Shown: positions 1-9,420, numbered from the stretch's first letter. The stretch is 64,000 nt of DNA from Flavobacterium fluviale (GCF_003312915.1 NZ_CP030261.1:2542001-2606000); one strand, 5' to 3'. Numbers and translations are program-made. The notes: generated by a model from the sequence alone, not told the origin.

Positions 1-1552
1 TAATTCCAGGAAAATTTTTTCTAAAAATATTTTTTGTGATAATAACTCCATTTGACAGCTCATCAGGAAAAGAGCGATGCACTAAAACGCCCATAGCTAT
101 ATTTTGCTGATCGATTCCGAAAAGTTCTCGCTCGTTGTACGATGCTTCATTCCAAGTACTTGCCCAAACTTGTTTGATCGCTTTTTCGAATGTTTTAATG
201 CTGTCGCCAAGAATTCCAGTTTTAGAATCGTACAATCCAGCGCCATTAAAATCATCTAAATCTTCTGCATTTGTAGAAGATCTAAACCTGAAATTTTTGA
301 ATTGAGCATTTTTAAACGCCAGATTTAGTTTTGAAATTAATTCGGGATCGACAGGTTCTTTTTTAATAGCCTCTCTAATTTTTTTCAGCTGTTTAGTAAT
401 CCATACTGCTGAATCTTTGTTCGGATAAGCTAGAAGTTCTGCGATCAACGGAGAAATTGAAGTTTTTTGAATATGCTTCGTATAAAAATAGAACGGAATA
501 GCATGCGCATCTTCTGGAGTTTTAAACGGAATTTCTTTTGAAATCGCAATTAAATAGGCCATGTTCTGAGCTTTCGAACCAATATAATTTACGCCTTTCT
601 TAGGAATTTCGGATAGATTAACCAGCTCAGTTACACTGTTGTCAATTGTTAGTTTTTTCCTTTTTTCAGTGGTTTTTGTCGGTATTTTTTTAGTAGTTTC
701 TTTGATATAAAAAGTATCAACTTCTATTTTTAATTCTACTTTTTTAGAAAGCTGTTTCTTGATATTATTGTCCTTTTCAATATCGGTGTACGCCATAATG
801 GGGATCTTTCTGTTCTTTCCCAGAAGAACCAAATGACTTAAAGGAGTTTGAAGTTCGTTTACAATAATACCTCGAACGTTTGGCAGGATATCTGGTGTTC
901 CATCCAAAATAATAATTTCATCTGGATTTGGTTTTAATGTTTCTAATTCTTTGATTTTATATTTTTTTAGAATTCCGATGTTGCTGCCGCCAACAACTTC
1001 TTGGTATTTAATTTCATTAAAAATATAATCTGATTTTACGCAGGGAATTGATAATTTTTGCTGTTGAAACCATTGCATTAGTTCGGGGTTATTCAAATAA
1101 AATTTTAAATGCTGTCCGACAAAAGTGGAGTTTTTGACTAAATTGAAAAATCGCTCAATTAGTGCAATTGGCATATGATCTGACGCGGCGAGTTCGAAAA
1201 TCCATTTTTCAGTTCCTTTTATGTGATTTAGATTTCCGAGTAAAAAGTCTCGGTCTTTTTCGGTGTCGCTGTAATTTCTATTATTAAAAACATCCAGATC
1301 TTGACCATATCCCAAATAATCTGTTGCAAAATCATAATGCAGTAAAATTAGACTGCTGTTGAAATAATACATTTTCTGTTTTCGCAAGTCGTACATAACT
1401 TTAACCGATTCGATATTTGAGAATTTATCCGACAAGGGTTTTCCTCTAAATGCTTTGTAAGCTTCGTAATTAGGAAGAGACGAAACAAATCGCTGCGCAC
1501 TTAAAGTTGTTAATGCGAACAAGAAAAATAGGCCGTAAATGTATTTTTTCAT
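1..1552 (-). CDS. Secreted PEP/pyruvate-binding (PEP-synthase-like) protein, C-terminus beyond window
   Basis: Open frame starting at an ATG (1552) and running off the left edge, so about 517 residues are visible and the end is missing. It opens with a hydrophobic signal peptide ending near LSAQ. A segment around residues 235-265 (positions about 760-860) reads like the mobile phosphohistidine domain of PEP-utilising enzymes, with an LSH motif where those enzymes have TSH. Near the left edge FRSSTNAEDL followed by FNGAGLYDS matches the ATP/PEP-binding N-terminal domain of PEP synthase and PPDK. The order is therefore histidine domain first and ATP-grasp second, the reverse of PEP synthase. 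The product is probably periplasmic or surface exposed, so classical PEP synthesis is doubtful. Domain calls are by eye. Confidence 0.75.
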   Translation of the reverse strand, partial: MKKYIYGLFFLFALTTLSAQRFVSSLPNYEAYKAFRGKPLSDKFSNIESVKVMYDLRKQKMYYFNSSLILLHYDFATDYLGYGQDLDVFNNRNYSDTEKDRDFLLGNLNHIKGTEKWIFELAASDHMPIALIERFFNLVKNSTFVGQHLKFYLNNPELMQWFQQQKLSIPCVKSDYIFNEIKYQEVVGGSNIGILKKYKIKELETLKPNPDEIIILDGTPDILPNVRGIIVNELQTPLSHLVLLGKNRKIPIMAYTDIEKDNNIKKQLSKKVELKIEVDTFYIKETTKKIPTKTTEKRKKLTIDNSVTELVNLSEIPKKGVNYIGSKAQNMAYLIAISKEIPFKTPEDAHAIPFYFYTKHIQKTSISPLIAELLAYPNKDSAVWITKQLKKIREAIKKEPVDPELISKLNLAFKNAQFKNFRFRSSTNAEDLDDFNGAGLYDSKTGILGDSIKTFEKAIKQVWASTWNEASYNERELFGIDQQNIAMGVLVHRSFPDELSNGVIITKNIFRKNFPGI

Positions 1553-1633
1553 TCTATTGAAATTGAAGAATAAATGTACTTAAAAAAGTAATAAGTTTTA
1601 TCTACTGCAGGATTGCTTAAAGTAATCAAAACC

Positions 1634-1667
1634 TTTGTGTAATTTTCTATTATTTGGCGTACCTTTG
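1634..1667 (+). promoter_or_regulatory. Promoter of mnmA
   Basis: A TTTG at 1634-1637 and TACCTTTG at 1660-1667 match the Bacteroidota TTG/TAnnTTTG promoter, with 22 nt between the boxes. The -7 box lies 27 nt before the mnmA ATG. Confidence 0.7.
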
Positions 1668-1694
1668 CAACCTTAAAAAATTAAAGATTTCAAA

Positions 1695-2882
1695 ATGAAA
1701 CGAGTAGTTGTTGGACTTTCAGGTGGAGTAGATTCTAGTGTTGCGGCGTATTTACTACAGCAGCAAGGATACGAAGTTATTGGCCTTTTTATGAAAAACT
1801 GGCACGATGATTCGGTTACTATTTCTAACGAATGTCCTTGGCTTGAAGACAGTAATGATGCTTTGCTTGTTGCTGAAAAACTTGGAATACCGTTTCAAAC
1901 TGTTGATTTAAGCGAAGAGTACAAAGAAAAAATCGTTGACTATATGTTTAACGAATACGAAAAAGGAAGAACTCCAAATCCTGATGTACTTTGTAACCGC
2001 GAAATCAAATTTGATGTGTTTATGAAAATCGCTCTAAGTCTTGGAGCAGATTATGTTGCAACTGGACATTACTGCCAAAAAAGTGAAATCGAAGTTGACG
2101 GAAAAACGGTTTATCAATTAATTGCAGGAAACGACGTTAACAAAGACCAATCTTATTTTTTATGTCAGTTGTCACAAGAGCAATTATCAAAAGCTTTGTT
2201 TCCAATTGGAGCTTTAACAAAACCAGAAGTACGAGAAATCGCTGCTGAAATGGAATTGGTTACTGCAGAGAAAAAAGATTCTCAAGGATTATGTTTTATT
2301 GGAAAAGTTCGTCTTCCAGAATTTCTTCAGCAAAAATTACAGCCTAAAGAAGGTAAAATTGTGCAGGTTGATAAAAATGATTCTATTTATGTTGGTGAAA
2401 AACCAGCTGGAATTTCTTTAGAAGAAGATTTAAAATTAGAATCTCAAAAGTTAAACTACGTTCCAACAATGGGAAAAGTAGTGGGCAAACATCAGGGAGC
2501 ACACTATTTTACTGTCGGGCAGAGAAAAGGTTTGAACGTTGGAGGAACTACAGATCCTTTATTTGTAATTGCTACCGATGTTGAAACGAATACTATTTAT
2601 ACAGGTTTGTCAAGTCTTCATCCAGGATTATTCAAAAAAGCACTTTACGTTGGAAAATCAGAAGTACACTGGGTTAGAGAAGATTTAACTTTGAAAGCTG
2701 GAGAGAAAATGGAAGTAATGGCTAGAATTCGTTACCGCCAGCCTTTGCAAAAAGCAATTCTGCATCAATTTGAAGACGGGATGTACGTTGAATTTGAAGA
2801 ACCGCAGTCTGCTATTACAGAAGGACAGTTTGTTGCTTGGTATTTAGAAAATGAATTAGTTGGTTCGGGAGTAATTTCTTAG
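1695..2882 (+). CDS. mnmA: tRNA-specific 2-thiouridylase MnmA
   Basis: This 395-residue protein is of full family length. MnmA uses ATP and sulfur from a relay to thiolate U34 in tRNAs for Lys, Glu and Gln. The N-terminal PP-loop GLSGGVDSS (residues 7-15) binds ATP. The two catalytic cysteines are visible: C100 in [12 protein letters not shown] and C200 in SQGLCFIGK. The TVGQRKGL segment is typical of the central domain. It has its own promoter just upstream and is divergent from the secreted PEP-synthase-like gene. The ATG start gives the usual first motif at residue 7. Confidence 0.97.
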   Translation: MKRVVVGLSGGVDSSVAAYLLQQQGYEVIGLFMKNWHDDSVTISNECPWLEDSNDALLVAEKLGIPFQTVDLSEEYKEKIVDYMFNEYEKGRTPNPDVLCNREIKFDVFMKIALSLGADYVATGHYCQKSEIEVDGKTVYQLIAGNDVNKDQSYFLCQLSQEQLSKALFPIGALTKPEVREIAAEMELVTAEKKDSQGLCFIGKVRLPEFLQQKLQPKEGKIVQVDKNDSIYVGEKPAGISLEEDLKLESQKLNYVPTMGKVVGKHQGAHYFTVGQRKGLNVGGTTDPLFVIATDVETNTIYTGLSSLHPGLFKKALYVGKSEVHWVREDLTLKAGEKMEVMARIRYRQPLQKAILHQFEDGMYVEFEEPQSAITEGQFVAWYLENELVGSGVIS

Positions 2883-2922
2883 CTTTATACCTTATTTGGA
2901 AGAAATTCCTCAAAGGGTTGCT

Positions 2923-4530
2923 ATGAAATCTAACTTTACTTACCTTTTATTACTTCTTTCGTTTGCAGTATTTGCTCAAGAAGATGCGTGGGTTTATTTT
3001 AATGGAAAACCTAATGCGCAAGTTTTTTTTGCAAATCCGTTGGCAGAGCTTTCTCAGAAATCTTTAGATCGAAGAACCAATCAGAATATCGCTTTAGATA
3101 TTACAGATGCTCCTCTGGAAACTTCATATGTAAATCAAATTATATCGAGTACTGGTATAACAGTTATGGCGCAGTCTAAGTGGCTGAATGCACTTCATAT
3201 TCAAGGAAATCAGGCAAACATAAATGCATTAAAGGCATTATCTTTCGTTCAAAAGATAGAGTTTGCGGATAAAACTTTAAATGTAACTAGTAAAAAAGTT
3301 TCAGAAGCAAAAACCGGCAGTTCAAAAGACAAACTAAAAACTGCAATTGATTATTCATACGGTAATTCTGCGAATCAAATTCAGATGCTGAACGGTCAAG
3401 TTTTGCATCAGCAGAATTTTACCGGAGAAGGAAAAATTATAGCAGTTTTAGACGCTGGTTTCCCAGGTGTAAACACTGCACAGCCCTTTGAAAATCTCAG
3501 AAACAATAACCGAATTTTGGGAGGTTATGATTTTACTGCAAGGAATACCAATTTTTATACCGGAGACGATCATGGAACTTTGGTACTCTCAACAATGGGA
3601 GGTTATAAAGAAAACTCTTTAATTGGAACCGCCCCAAATGCGTCCTATTATCTTTTTATTACAGAAATTGATGCTTTTGAAAATCCAGTCGAGGAGTCAC
3701 TTTGGGTTGAAGCAGCAGAGAGAGCAGATGCTTTAGGAGTCGATATAATTACTACTTCATTAGGTTATTTTGGCGACCGTGACGAATCTCGATATAATCA
3801 TACTTACAGCGATATGAACGGAGTTACCAATTTTATTTCGCGCGGGGCAGAAACAGCATTTAGTAAAGGTATTTTAGTTTTGGCTTCTGCGGGAAATGAG
3901 GGAAATCGGGTAGAAAAACACATTGGTTCGCCTGCCGATGCAGTTTCTGTATTGGCAATAGGATCAGTTACTGCTGCAAAAACAAGATCTAGTTTTAGTT
4001 CGATTGGGCCAAGTTATGATGGGAGAATAAAACCAGAAATTATGGCGCAGGGAACAGCTTCGGTTGTTTCTGATGCTAACGGAATTATTGGAACAGTAAA
4101 TGGGACATCTTTTTCTTGTCCAATAATGTCAGGAATGGCAGCTTCTTTATGGCAGGCCTTTCCTTCTAAAACCAATCAAGAAATCAGGCAGATGATTTTG
4201 GCTTCTTCGGATAGATTTACAAACCCTGACAACAATTATGGCTATGGAATTCCGAATTTCGGTGCGACTTTAAGCGTTGATAATTTTATAGCCGAAGCTT
4301 CTTTTTCGGTCTATCCAAATCCTGTAAAAAATGAAGTGACTTTTTCTTTTTTAACAGAAAATAGCACAGCCTCTGTAACTATTTATTCGGTGTTAGGTCA
4401 GAAATTAATTCAGGAAAAAATTAATAATTCCAATCCAGTTCTTTCTTTGCAGTCATTACAAAGCGGACTCTATTTTTATAGTTTTGATGCTGATAATCTG
4501 CATAAAACAGGAAAGCTAATCAAGCAATAA
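2923..4530 (+). CDS. Subtilisin-like S8 serine protease with T9SS sorting domain
   Basis: I take the ATG at 2923 because it starts directly with a signal peptide ending near FAQ; an upstream in-frame TTG would bury it. The 535-residue protein has an N-terminal propeptide-like region, then an S8 catalytic domain. The triad is visible: Asp177 (VLDAGFPG), His217 (DDHGTLV) and Ser396 (NGTSFSCP), with the oxyanion Asn near 325 (SAGNEGN). The last about 75 residues begin FSVYPNPVKNE, contain VTIYSVLGQKL and SGLYFYSF, and form a type A T9SS C-terminal domain. The protease is therefore expected on the cell surface or in the medium. It starts 40 nt after mnmA, possibly by read-through. Confidence 0.93.
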   Translation: MKSNFTYLLLLLSFAVFAQEDAWVYFNGKPNAQVFFANPLAELSQKSLDRRTNQNIALDITDAPLETSYVNQIISSTGITVMAQSKWLNALHIQGNQANINALKALSFVQKIEFADKTLNVTSKKVSEAKTGSSKDKLKTAIDYSYGNSANQIQMLNGQVLHQQNFTGEGKIIAVLDAGFPGVNTAQPFENLRNNNRILGGYDFTARNTNFYTGDDHGTLVLSTMGGYKENSLIGTAPNASYYLFITEIDAFENPVEESLWVEAAERADALGVDIITTSLGYFGDRDESRYNHTYSDMNGVTNFISRGAETAFSKGILVLASAGNEGNRVEKHIGSPADAVSVLAIGSVTAAKTRSSFSSIGPSYDGRIKPEIMAQGTASVVSDANGIIGTVNGTSFSCPIMSGMAASLWQAFPSKTNQEIRQMILASSDRFTNPDNNYGYGIPNFGATLSVDNFIAEASFSVYPNPVKNEVTFSFLTENSTASVTIYSVLGQKLIQEKINNSNPVLSLQSLQSGLYFYSFDADNLHKTGKLIKQ

Positions 4531-4539
4531 TTTATTTGA

Positions 4540-5484
4540 ATGAATAAAATCACACAACTTTTTAATATAAAATATCCAATTGTTCAGGGTGGAATGATTT
4601 GGAACAGCGGATATAAATTAGCTTCGGCAGTAAGTAATGCAGGAGGTTTAGGGCTTATTGGCGCAGGTTCGATGTATCCAGAAGTTTTGAGAGAACATAT
4701 TCAAAAATGTAAAAGTGCTACGGATAAACCTTTTGGGGTTAACATTCCAATGCTATACCCAAACATTGAAGAAATCATGAATATCGTGATTGAAGAAGGT
4801 GTGAAAATCGTTTTTACCTCTGCAGGAAATCCTAAAACCTGGACTTCATTTTTAAAAGAAAAAGGAATTACAGTAGTGCATGTTGTGAGCAGCAGTGTTT
4901 TTGCCTTAAAAGCACAGGATGCAGGTGTAGATGCTGTTGTGGCAGAAGGTTTTGAGGCTGGCGGACACAATGGGCGTGAAGAAACCACAACATTCACTTT
5001 GATTCCGATGGTGAAAGAAAAGATTCAGATTCCATTAATTGCCGCGGGTGGAATTGCAACGGGAAGAGGAATGCTGGCTGCAATGATTTTAGGTGCTGAT
5101 GGTGTACAGGTTGGAAGTCGTTTTGCAGCTTCTGCTGAATCTTCTGCACACAATAATTTTAAAGAAACGATAGTTAATACTAAGGAAGGAGATACGCAGT
5201 TGACATTGAAAGAATTAGCACCGGTTAGATTAGTCAAAAATAAGTTTTATCAAGATGTTCAGGAATTGTATAAACAATGTCCTTCAAAAGAAGAATTAAT
5301 ACAGCTTTTAGGTCGTGCAAGAGCGAAAAAAGGTATGTTTGAAGGTGATCTTGATGAAGGAGAACTTGAGATTGGACAAGCAGCAGGACTAATTCATGAA
5401 ATTTTACCAGTTCAAGAAATTATTCAACAAATGATCGCAGAATTTGAATTCGCATGCAAAGAAAAGACTACTTTTGAGTTTTAA
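4540..5484 (+). CDS. Nitronate monooxygenase / FabK-like FMN-dependent oxidoreductase
   Basis: A 314-residue TIM-barrel flavoprotein of the NPD (2-nitropropane dioxygenase) family, which also includes the enoyl-ACP reductase FabK. Visible family motifs are PIVQGGMIW at the N-terminus, AGGLGLIGAGS, VAEGFEAGGHNGR (phosphate and active-site region), PLIAAGGIATGRG and GADGVQVGSRF, which bind FMN. It starts 10 nt after the subtilisin gene. The sequence alone does not decide between nitronate oxidation and enoyl-ACP reduction. The GGHNG motif, present here, occurs in both groups. Confidence 0.88.
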   Translation: MNKITQLFNIKYPIVQGGMIWNSGYKLASAVSNAGGLGLIGAGSMYPEVLREHIQKCKSATDKPFGVNIPMLYPNIEEIMNIVIEEGVKIVFTSAGNPKTWTSFLKEKGITVVHVVSSSVFALKAQDAGVDAVVAEGFEAGGHNGREETTTFTLIPMVKEKIQIPLIAAGGIATGRGMLAAMILGADGVQVGSRFAASAESSAHNNFKETIVNTKEGDTQLTLKELAPVRLVKNKFYQDVQELYKQCPSKEELIQLLGRARAKKGMFEGDLDEGELEIGQAAGLIHEILPVQEIIQQMIAEFEFACKEKTTFEF

Positions 5485-5503
5485 TTATCCGCAAGAAATA
5501 TTT

Positions 5504-5914
5504 ATGAATTCTTTACGCACCTATATATTTTTACTTTTTTTCGCTTTTGGTTTTCAACAGGCTCAAAGTCAGTCTTATCATTTTAAAACCTCAGGATTTA
5601 GCGTTTTAGAGAAAAATGAAAGAGGAAAATGGGGCGAATGGTCCAATCTTGGTTTAGTAAATCTTTCGGTTGTTTTAGATACTAACAAACACAGAATAGT
5701 TGTTTATTCTCAGGAGATTCAGCTTTTTAGTATTTTAGATTATATCGAACGTGAAGAAAATGACACCGATATTGTATACTCTTTTGTTTGTAAAGACAAT
5801 GAAGGTAGAGAATGTAAATTATCGATTATAACCCGCAAAAAACAAGATTATCGTAAACAGCTTTATATCAATTACGATGACCATATTATTCTTTATAATA
5901 TTTTTACGGTTTAA
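5504..5914 (+). CDS. Small secreted protein of unknown function
   Basis: 136 residues from the ATG at 5504. The ATG is preferred over an in-frame TTG 60 nt upstream that lies inside the preceding gene, because the protein then begins with a clear signal peptide ending near AQSQ. The mature part is about 115 residues, rich in beta-strand-like alternation (FKTSGFSVLEKNERGKWGEW) and charged residues, with no motif I recognise. It follows the NPD-family gene by 19 nt and is probably cotranscribed with it. A hairpin terminator follows. Confidence 0.7.
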   Translation: MNSLRTYIFLLFFAFGFQQAQSQSYHFKTSGFSVLEKNERGKWGEWSNLGLVNLSVVLDTNKHRIVVYSQEIQLFSILDYIEREENDTDIVYSFVCKDNEGRECKLSIITRKKQDYRKQLYINYDDHIILYNIFTV

Positions 5915-5920
5915 ATACAA

Positions 5921-5949
5921 AACCTGCAGATTTTTTAATCTGTCAGGTT
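5921..5949. terminator. Bidirectional hairpin terminator
   Basis: The arms AACCTGCAGATT and AATCTGTCAGGTT pair with one bulge around a T-rich loop. It sits between converging genes and is followed by a phrase repeat (CTTAGAACCTTAG, CTCAGAACC, CTCAGGACC) up to about 6006. Confidence 0.6.
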
Positions 5950-6009
5950 TATTTGTATATTCGCCTTAGAACCTTAGTCTCTCAGAACCTCAGGACCTCA
6001 GGACCTTTT

Positions 6010-6450
6010 TTACAATACATCAATATCCTTAATAAATTCATCATACTCTAAATAGAACATTTCCAGAGCATGCATGTTTTCATTAAAGAAATCAAAAATT
6101 GTATCCCAGTTATTTCGGTTGCTAAAACCAACTCCCGTTTTTTCAACCCAGATTCTGCTGATTGTTTTACCGCTTTCTAGAGTGTAATTTTTTTCAAAAA
6201 CCAGATCCTTAATAAATTCTTCCTCCAGAATATTTTTTAAAGCTTCTATTTTTTCGAAGTAAGCCGTACGTTTTTCGTCGCTTCTATGTTCAATATCAAT
6301 TAAAACCTGAGCCTTTTTATTATCAACAAAAAATTTAAAAGAAAAATCTTTGATCTTTGTATCATAAAGCACCCACTTACGAGGATATTTTTCGGCGAAA
6401 GCTACCCAAAATTCTCTTTTAATTCTTTGTGATTCTTCTCTGCTGTACAT
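6010..6450 (-). CDS. DUF4268-type protein
   Basis: A 146-residue soluble protein, rich in aromatic and charged residues. It resembles the DUF4268 family seen alone in Bacteroidota and fused to nuclease-like modules elsewhere (FWVAFAEKYPRKWVLYDTKIKDF, then a central segment with HRSDEKRTAYFEK). No catalytic residues can be assigned with confidence and the function is unknown. It is divergent from the Nudix gene. The recognition is from memory of the family pattern. Confidence 0.65.
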   Translation of the reverse strand: MYSREESQRIKREFWVAFAEKYPRKWVLYDTKIKDFSFKFFVDNKKAQVLIDIEHRSDEKRTAYFEKIEALKNILEEEFIKDLVFEKNYTLESGKTISRIWVEKTGVGFSNRNNWDTIFDFFNENMHALEMFYLEYDEFIKDIDVL

Positions 6451-6542
6451 TTTTTAGGCTTTAATTTTAGAAAACTTGCGGTACTGCGTTTTCTAGAGTA
6501 TATTTATGTTTTTATTTAAAAGTACAAAAATAAGCTTTGATT

Positions 6543-7193
6543 ATGAATTTTCAAGATTTTTTGAAATATGTTCCCAATATAATTCCAGTAGAACTGCCAG
6601 CAGTCGAATCGCATTTAAAAATGGCTCCGAAAGAACGTATAGAGGGATTAAAAAATCTGGACATTGAAGCACTGAATGCTAGAATGGCGGGAGTAATGAT
6701 GCTGTTTTACCCAAAGCAGGAAAAAACACATCTAGTTTTGATCGTAAGAAACGCTTACGATGGAGTGCATTCGGCACAGATTGCTTTTCCTGGAGGAAAA
6801 TATGAAAAAGAAGATTTGAATTTTGAAACTACTGCACTTCGCGAAACCCAGGAAGAAGTTGGAGTGGCCAGCGAGAAAATAGAAATTATCAAACATTTTT
6901 CTCCCATGTATATTCCGCCCAGTAATTTTTTGGTGCATCCTTTTTTGGGAATTGCAAAAGAAGAACTTTCTTTTTATCCTGATATTAGAGAAGTTGCAGA
7001 TATTATTGAATTGCCTTTATCGGTTTTTTTAAATGACGAAATAATTATCGAAGCCAGATTATCAACTTCTTACGGTGCTAATATTTTGGTGCCGGCATTT
7101 AATATTCAAAACCACGTGGTTTGGGGTGCAACGGCAATGATTTTGAGCGAATTGAGAGACGTTTTGAAAATTAGTTTGCAGCAGGAAATTTAA
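6543..7193 (+). CDS. NUDIX hydrolase, CoA-pyrophosphatase type
   Basis: 216 residues from the ATG at 6543. The Nudix box is clear: FPGGKYEKED followed by ALRETQEEVGV, giving the metal-binding REXXEEXG helix. The preceding segment LVLIVRNAYDGVHSAQIAFPGG resembles the NuCoA motif of CoA diphosphatases (LLT.R...L..H.GQ.aFPGG), so cleavage of CoA or related dinucleotides is the likely reaction. The gene stands alone between a divergent DUF4268 gene and the plsC-type gene, which has its own promoter. Confidence 0.88.
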   Translation: MNFQDFLKYVPNIIPVELPAVESHLKMAPKERIEGLKNLDIEALNARMAGVMMLFYPKQEKTHLVLIVRNAYDGVHSAQIAFPGGKYEKEDLNFETTALRETQEEVGVASEKIEIIKHFSPMYIPPSNFLVHPFLGIAKEELSFYPDIREVADIIELPLSVFLNDEIIIEARLSTSYGANILVPAFNIQNHVVWGATAMILSELRDVLKISLQQEI

Positions 7194-7259
7194 AAATATT
7201 TATTTAACAATTTGATATTCATTTTAATAGACGTAAATTGTAGAAAATGTTTTAAAGTA

Positions 7260-7288
7260 TTGCTGAAAGAATAATTTTTGTATGTTTG
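7260..7288 (+). promoter_or_regulatory. Promoter of the acyltransferase gene
   Basis: TTG at 7260-7262 and TATGTTTG at 7281-7288, spaced 18 nt, form a good Bacteroidota promoter 31 nt before the ATG. Confidence 0.7.
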
Positions 7289-7318
7289 CGACCGAACAAA
7301 AAATAAGACAAATTAGTT

Positions 7319-8128
7319 ATGGGATTGTTTAAACGAAATCCTTTTGGACATATATTATTCATCAAGAAATGGTTAATCCGTATTTTGGGAGCCATGACAC
7401 ATAGAAGATATAGGGGTTTTAACGATTTGCAGATTGAAGGATCTGAAATTATTAAAACACTCCCAAATTCTAATGTCTTATTTATTTCCAATCACCAAAC
7501 TTATTTTGCGGACGTGGTAGCCATGTTTCATGTGTTTAACGCAAGTTTAAGCGGACGTCAAGACACTATTAAGAATATTGGTTATTTGTGGCAGCCAAAA
7601 ATGAATTTATATTATGTTGCGGCAAAAGAAACCATGCAGGCGGGTTTACTGCCAAGAATTTTAGCTTATGTGGGAGCAATTACAGTCGAAAGAACCTGGC
7701 GTGCTAAAGGTGTTGATGTTACGGAAAAGCGCGATGTAAATCCAAACGATACCGAAAACATTCGAATTGCTCTTGAAGATGGCTGGGTAATTACTTTTCC
7801 GCAGGGAACTACAAAATCTTTTAAGCCTGTACGTAAAGGAACTGCACATATTATCAAACAGCATAAACCAATTGTAATCCCTATTGTAATTGATGGTTTC
7901 CGTAGATCATTCGATAAAAAAGGACTTCGAATGAAGAAAAAAGGAATTCTGCAATCTTTCATAATCAAAGAGCCTCTTGATATTGATTATGAAAATGATA
8001 CAATCGAACAAATCGTAGAAAAGGTAGAATACGCAATCGAACAGCATCCTTCATTTTTAAAAGTTATTCCGGCAGAAGAAATTAAAGCACAGGAAGAACT
8101 TAACAAACTCAGACAGTGGGAGTATTAA
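7319..8128 (+). CDS. 1-acyl-sn-glycerol-3-phosphate acyltransferase (PlsC family)
   Basis: A 269-residue membrane-associated acyltransferase of phospholipid synthesis. The catalytic motif appears as SNHQTYFAD (His, then Asp after five residues rather than the usual four), followed by a substrate-binding segment FPQGTTKSFKPVRKG corresponding to the FPEGTRS block, and PIVIPIVIDGF. The spacing variant and Q for E are probably clade features. It starts with MGLFKRN and has no signal peptide. It is transcribed alone from a clear promoter and ends in a convergent region with a TTTCAAG microrepeat. Confidence 0.88.
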   Translation: MGLFKRNPFGHILFIKKWLIRILGAMTHRRYRGFNDLQIEGSEIIKTLPNSNVLFISNHQTYFADVVAMFHVFNASLSGRQDTIKNIGYLWQPKMNLYYVAAKETMQAGLLPRILAYVGAITVERTWRAKGVDVTEKRDVNPNDTENIRIALEDGWVITFPQGTTKSFKPVRKGTAHIIKQHKPIVIPIVIDGFRRSFDKKGLRMKKKGILQSFIIKEPLDIDYENDTIEQIVEKVEYAIEQHPSFLKVIPAEEIKAQEELNKLRQWEY

Positions 8129-8169
8129 TTATTTTAGATTTCTGACTTTAGATTTTAGATTGTTTTAGG

Positions 8170-8242
8170 TTTCAAGTTTCAAGTTTCAAGTTTCAAGTTT
8201 TCAAAAAAACTTAGAACCTTAGTATCTCAGAACCTTAGCAGC
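8170..8242. repeat. TTTCAAG tandem microrepeat plus CTTAGAACC phrase
   Basis: Four exact TTTCAAG heptamers occupy 8170-8197. They are followed by CTTAGAACCTTAGTATCTC and AGAACCTTAGCAGC. The second phrase is nearly the same as one at 5964-5995; both lie between converging genes and end at the stop codon of the minus-strand gene. Confidence 0.8.
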
Positions 8243-8875
8243 TTAAAAATCTATTTTCTTCAACTCCTTGTAGTTTGTATATAATCTTCTTAAAAGAGTT
8301 CCGTAGATTACTCTGTAGAAACACCAGAATAAACCGAAGAAGCCTAAAATTACCAAGAATAATATTCCAATTGTAACAAACATAGCTCTTCCGTTCAAGG
8401 CTAATTTTTCTCTCAGGAATTCCATGTCAGGATTGTAAACAAAAGCAATAAAGAAGCTTAAAATAGCCGTTATTACAATCATTCCTAAATTATACCAAAC
8501 ATAATACTGAACTGTTTTTCTAGTCTTTAAAATGGCACTCATTAAAGATTTCGTGGCTACAGTGGTGGAAATGGTTTTGTAGTTTTTATAGAAAATGTAT
8601 ACAAAAATTAGAACGACAACATAATTAAAGTACGTCAAGAATTCTAATGCCATAACAATTTCGGGATGATTGATTTTTCTTAAAACATCATCCGTATTAA
8701 TAAATAAGTTTGAAAAAGTCCAAAACGAAATCTCCAAAATACTGATAATCAAAATCCATTTTACAATGGAAGATGATTTTTTGTGAATCATCTTGTAGAT
8801 TTCAGTTTCAGAAATTTGTTGAAAAGAACCTGAGTTCTTCTGCCAGTCTTTTTTTAGTAAATCCAGTTCTTTCAT
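8243..8875 (-). CDS. Four-helix membrane protein paired with ECF sigma factor
   Basis: 210 residues with a cytoplasmic-looking N-terminus of about 38 residues (ELDLLKKDWQKN) and four predicted transmembrane stretches near residues 39-58, 80-98, 128-148 and 165-188. I do not recognise a named family. It starts 8 nt after the ECF sigma factor gene and is certainly cotranscribed, so a role as membrane anti-sigma or sensor partner is plausible. It lacks an obvious zinc-finger anti-sigma motif. Confidence 0.75.
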   Translation of the reverse strand: MKELDLLKKDWQKNSGSFQQISETEIYKMIHKKSSSIVKWILIISILEISFWTFSNLFINTDDVLRKINHPEIVMALEFLTYFNYVVVLIFVYIFYKNYKTISTTVATKSLMSAILKTRKTVQYYVWYNLGMIVITAILSFFIAFVYNPDMEFLREKLALNGRAMFVTIGILFLVILGFFGLFWCFYRVIYGTLLRRLYTNYKELKKIDF

Positions 8876-8883
8876 AATAATTT

Positions 8884-9378
8884 TTAAGGATTCAGTATTT
8901 TTTTAAGTTTCCCTTTAATTCTGTTCATTTTCACGCGCGCATTCACTTCGCTGATTCCTAAGGTTTCAGCTATTTCTTGATAATCTTTGTCTTCTAAATA
9001 CATAAAAACTAATGCTTTTTCGATGTCATTAAGCTGATAAACTGCCTTGTACATCAATTTTATCTGTTCTTCTTCTTCGTAATTGTAGTCAACATCTTTT
9101 ACAAAGTGCTGATGGTTTTCATAATCTACGGTAGAAATAGTCCTTTTGGTTTTGCGGTATAATGTAATCGCGGTGTTCAAAGCCACACGATATGTCCAAG
9201 TTGAAAATTTACTGTCGCCTCTAAATTTTGGATAAGCCTTCCAAAGCTGAATAGTAATTTCCTGAAATAAATCTTTATGAGCATCTTCTCCAGCAGTATA
9301 TAATCTACAAATCTTGTGGATTATATTCTGATTTGCCTGCAATTGCGCAACAAATGACTGTTCTAGATTTTCGCTCAT
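8884..9378 (-). CDS. ECF-type RNA polymerase sigma factor
   Basis: 164 residues, typical ECF size. Region 2 is visible at about residues 12-75 (DLFQEITIQLWKAYPKFRGD, then STWTYRVALNTAI) and region 4 at about 105-160 (LNDIEKALVFMYLEDKDYQEI, followed by a helix-turn-helix ending VKMNRIKGKLKK). It precedes the four-helix membrane gene in one operon. A GTAAC lies about 33 nt upstream of its start, a sequence often seen before ECF genes, suggesting possible autoregulation. That last point is inference. Confidence 0.93.
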   Translation of the reverse strand: MSENLEQSFVAQLQANQNIIHKICRLYTAGEDAHKDLFQEITIQLWKAYPKFRGDSKFSTWTYRVALNTAITLYRKTKRTISTVDYENHQHFVKDVDYNYEEEEQIKLMYKAVYQLNDIEKALVFMYLEDKDYQEIAETLGISEVNARVKMNRIKGKLKKILNP

Positions 9379-9420
9379 AAAAGTATTAGTAGTTATGAAA
9401 TCATTTTTGTTACAGTTGAA

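Noticed and set aside
4701..5237. Minus-strand frames opposite the NPD-family gene
   Set aside because: They are shadows of a well-supported coding gene and show no recognisable protein features.
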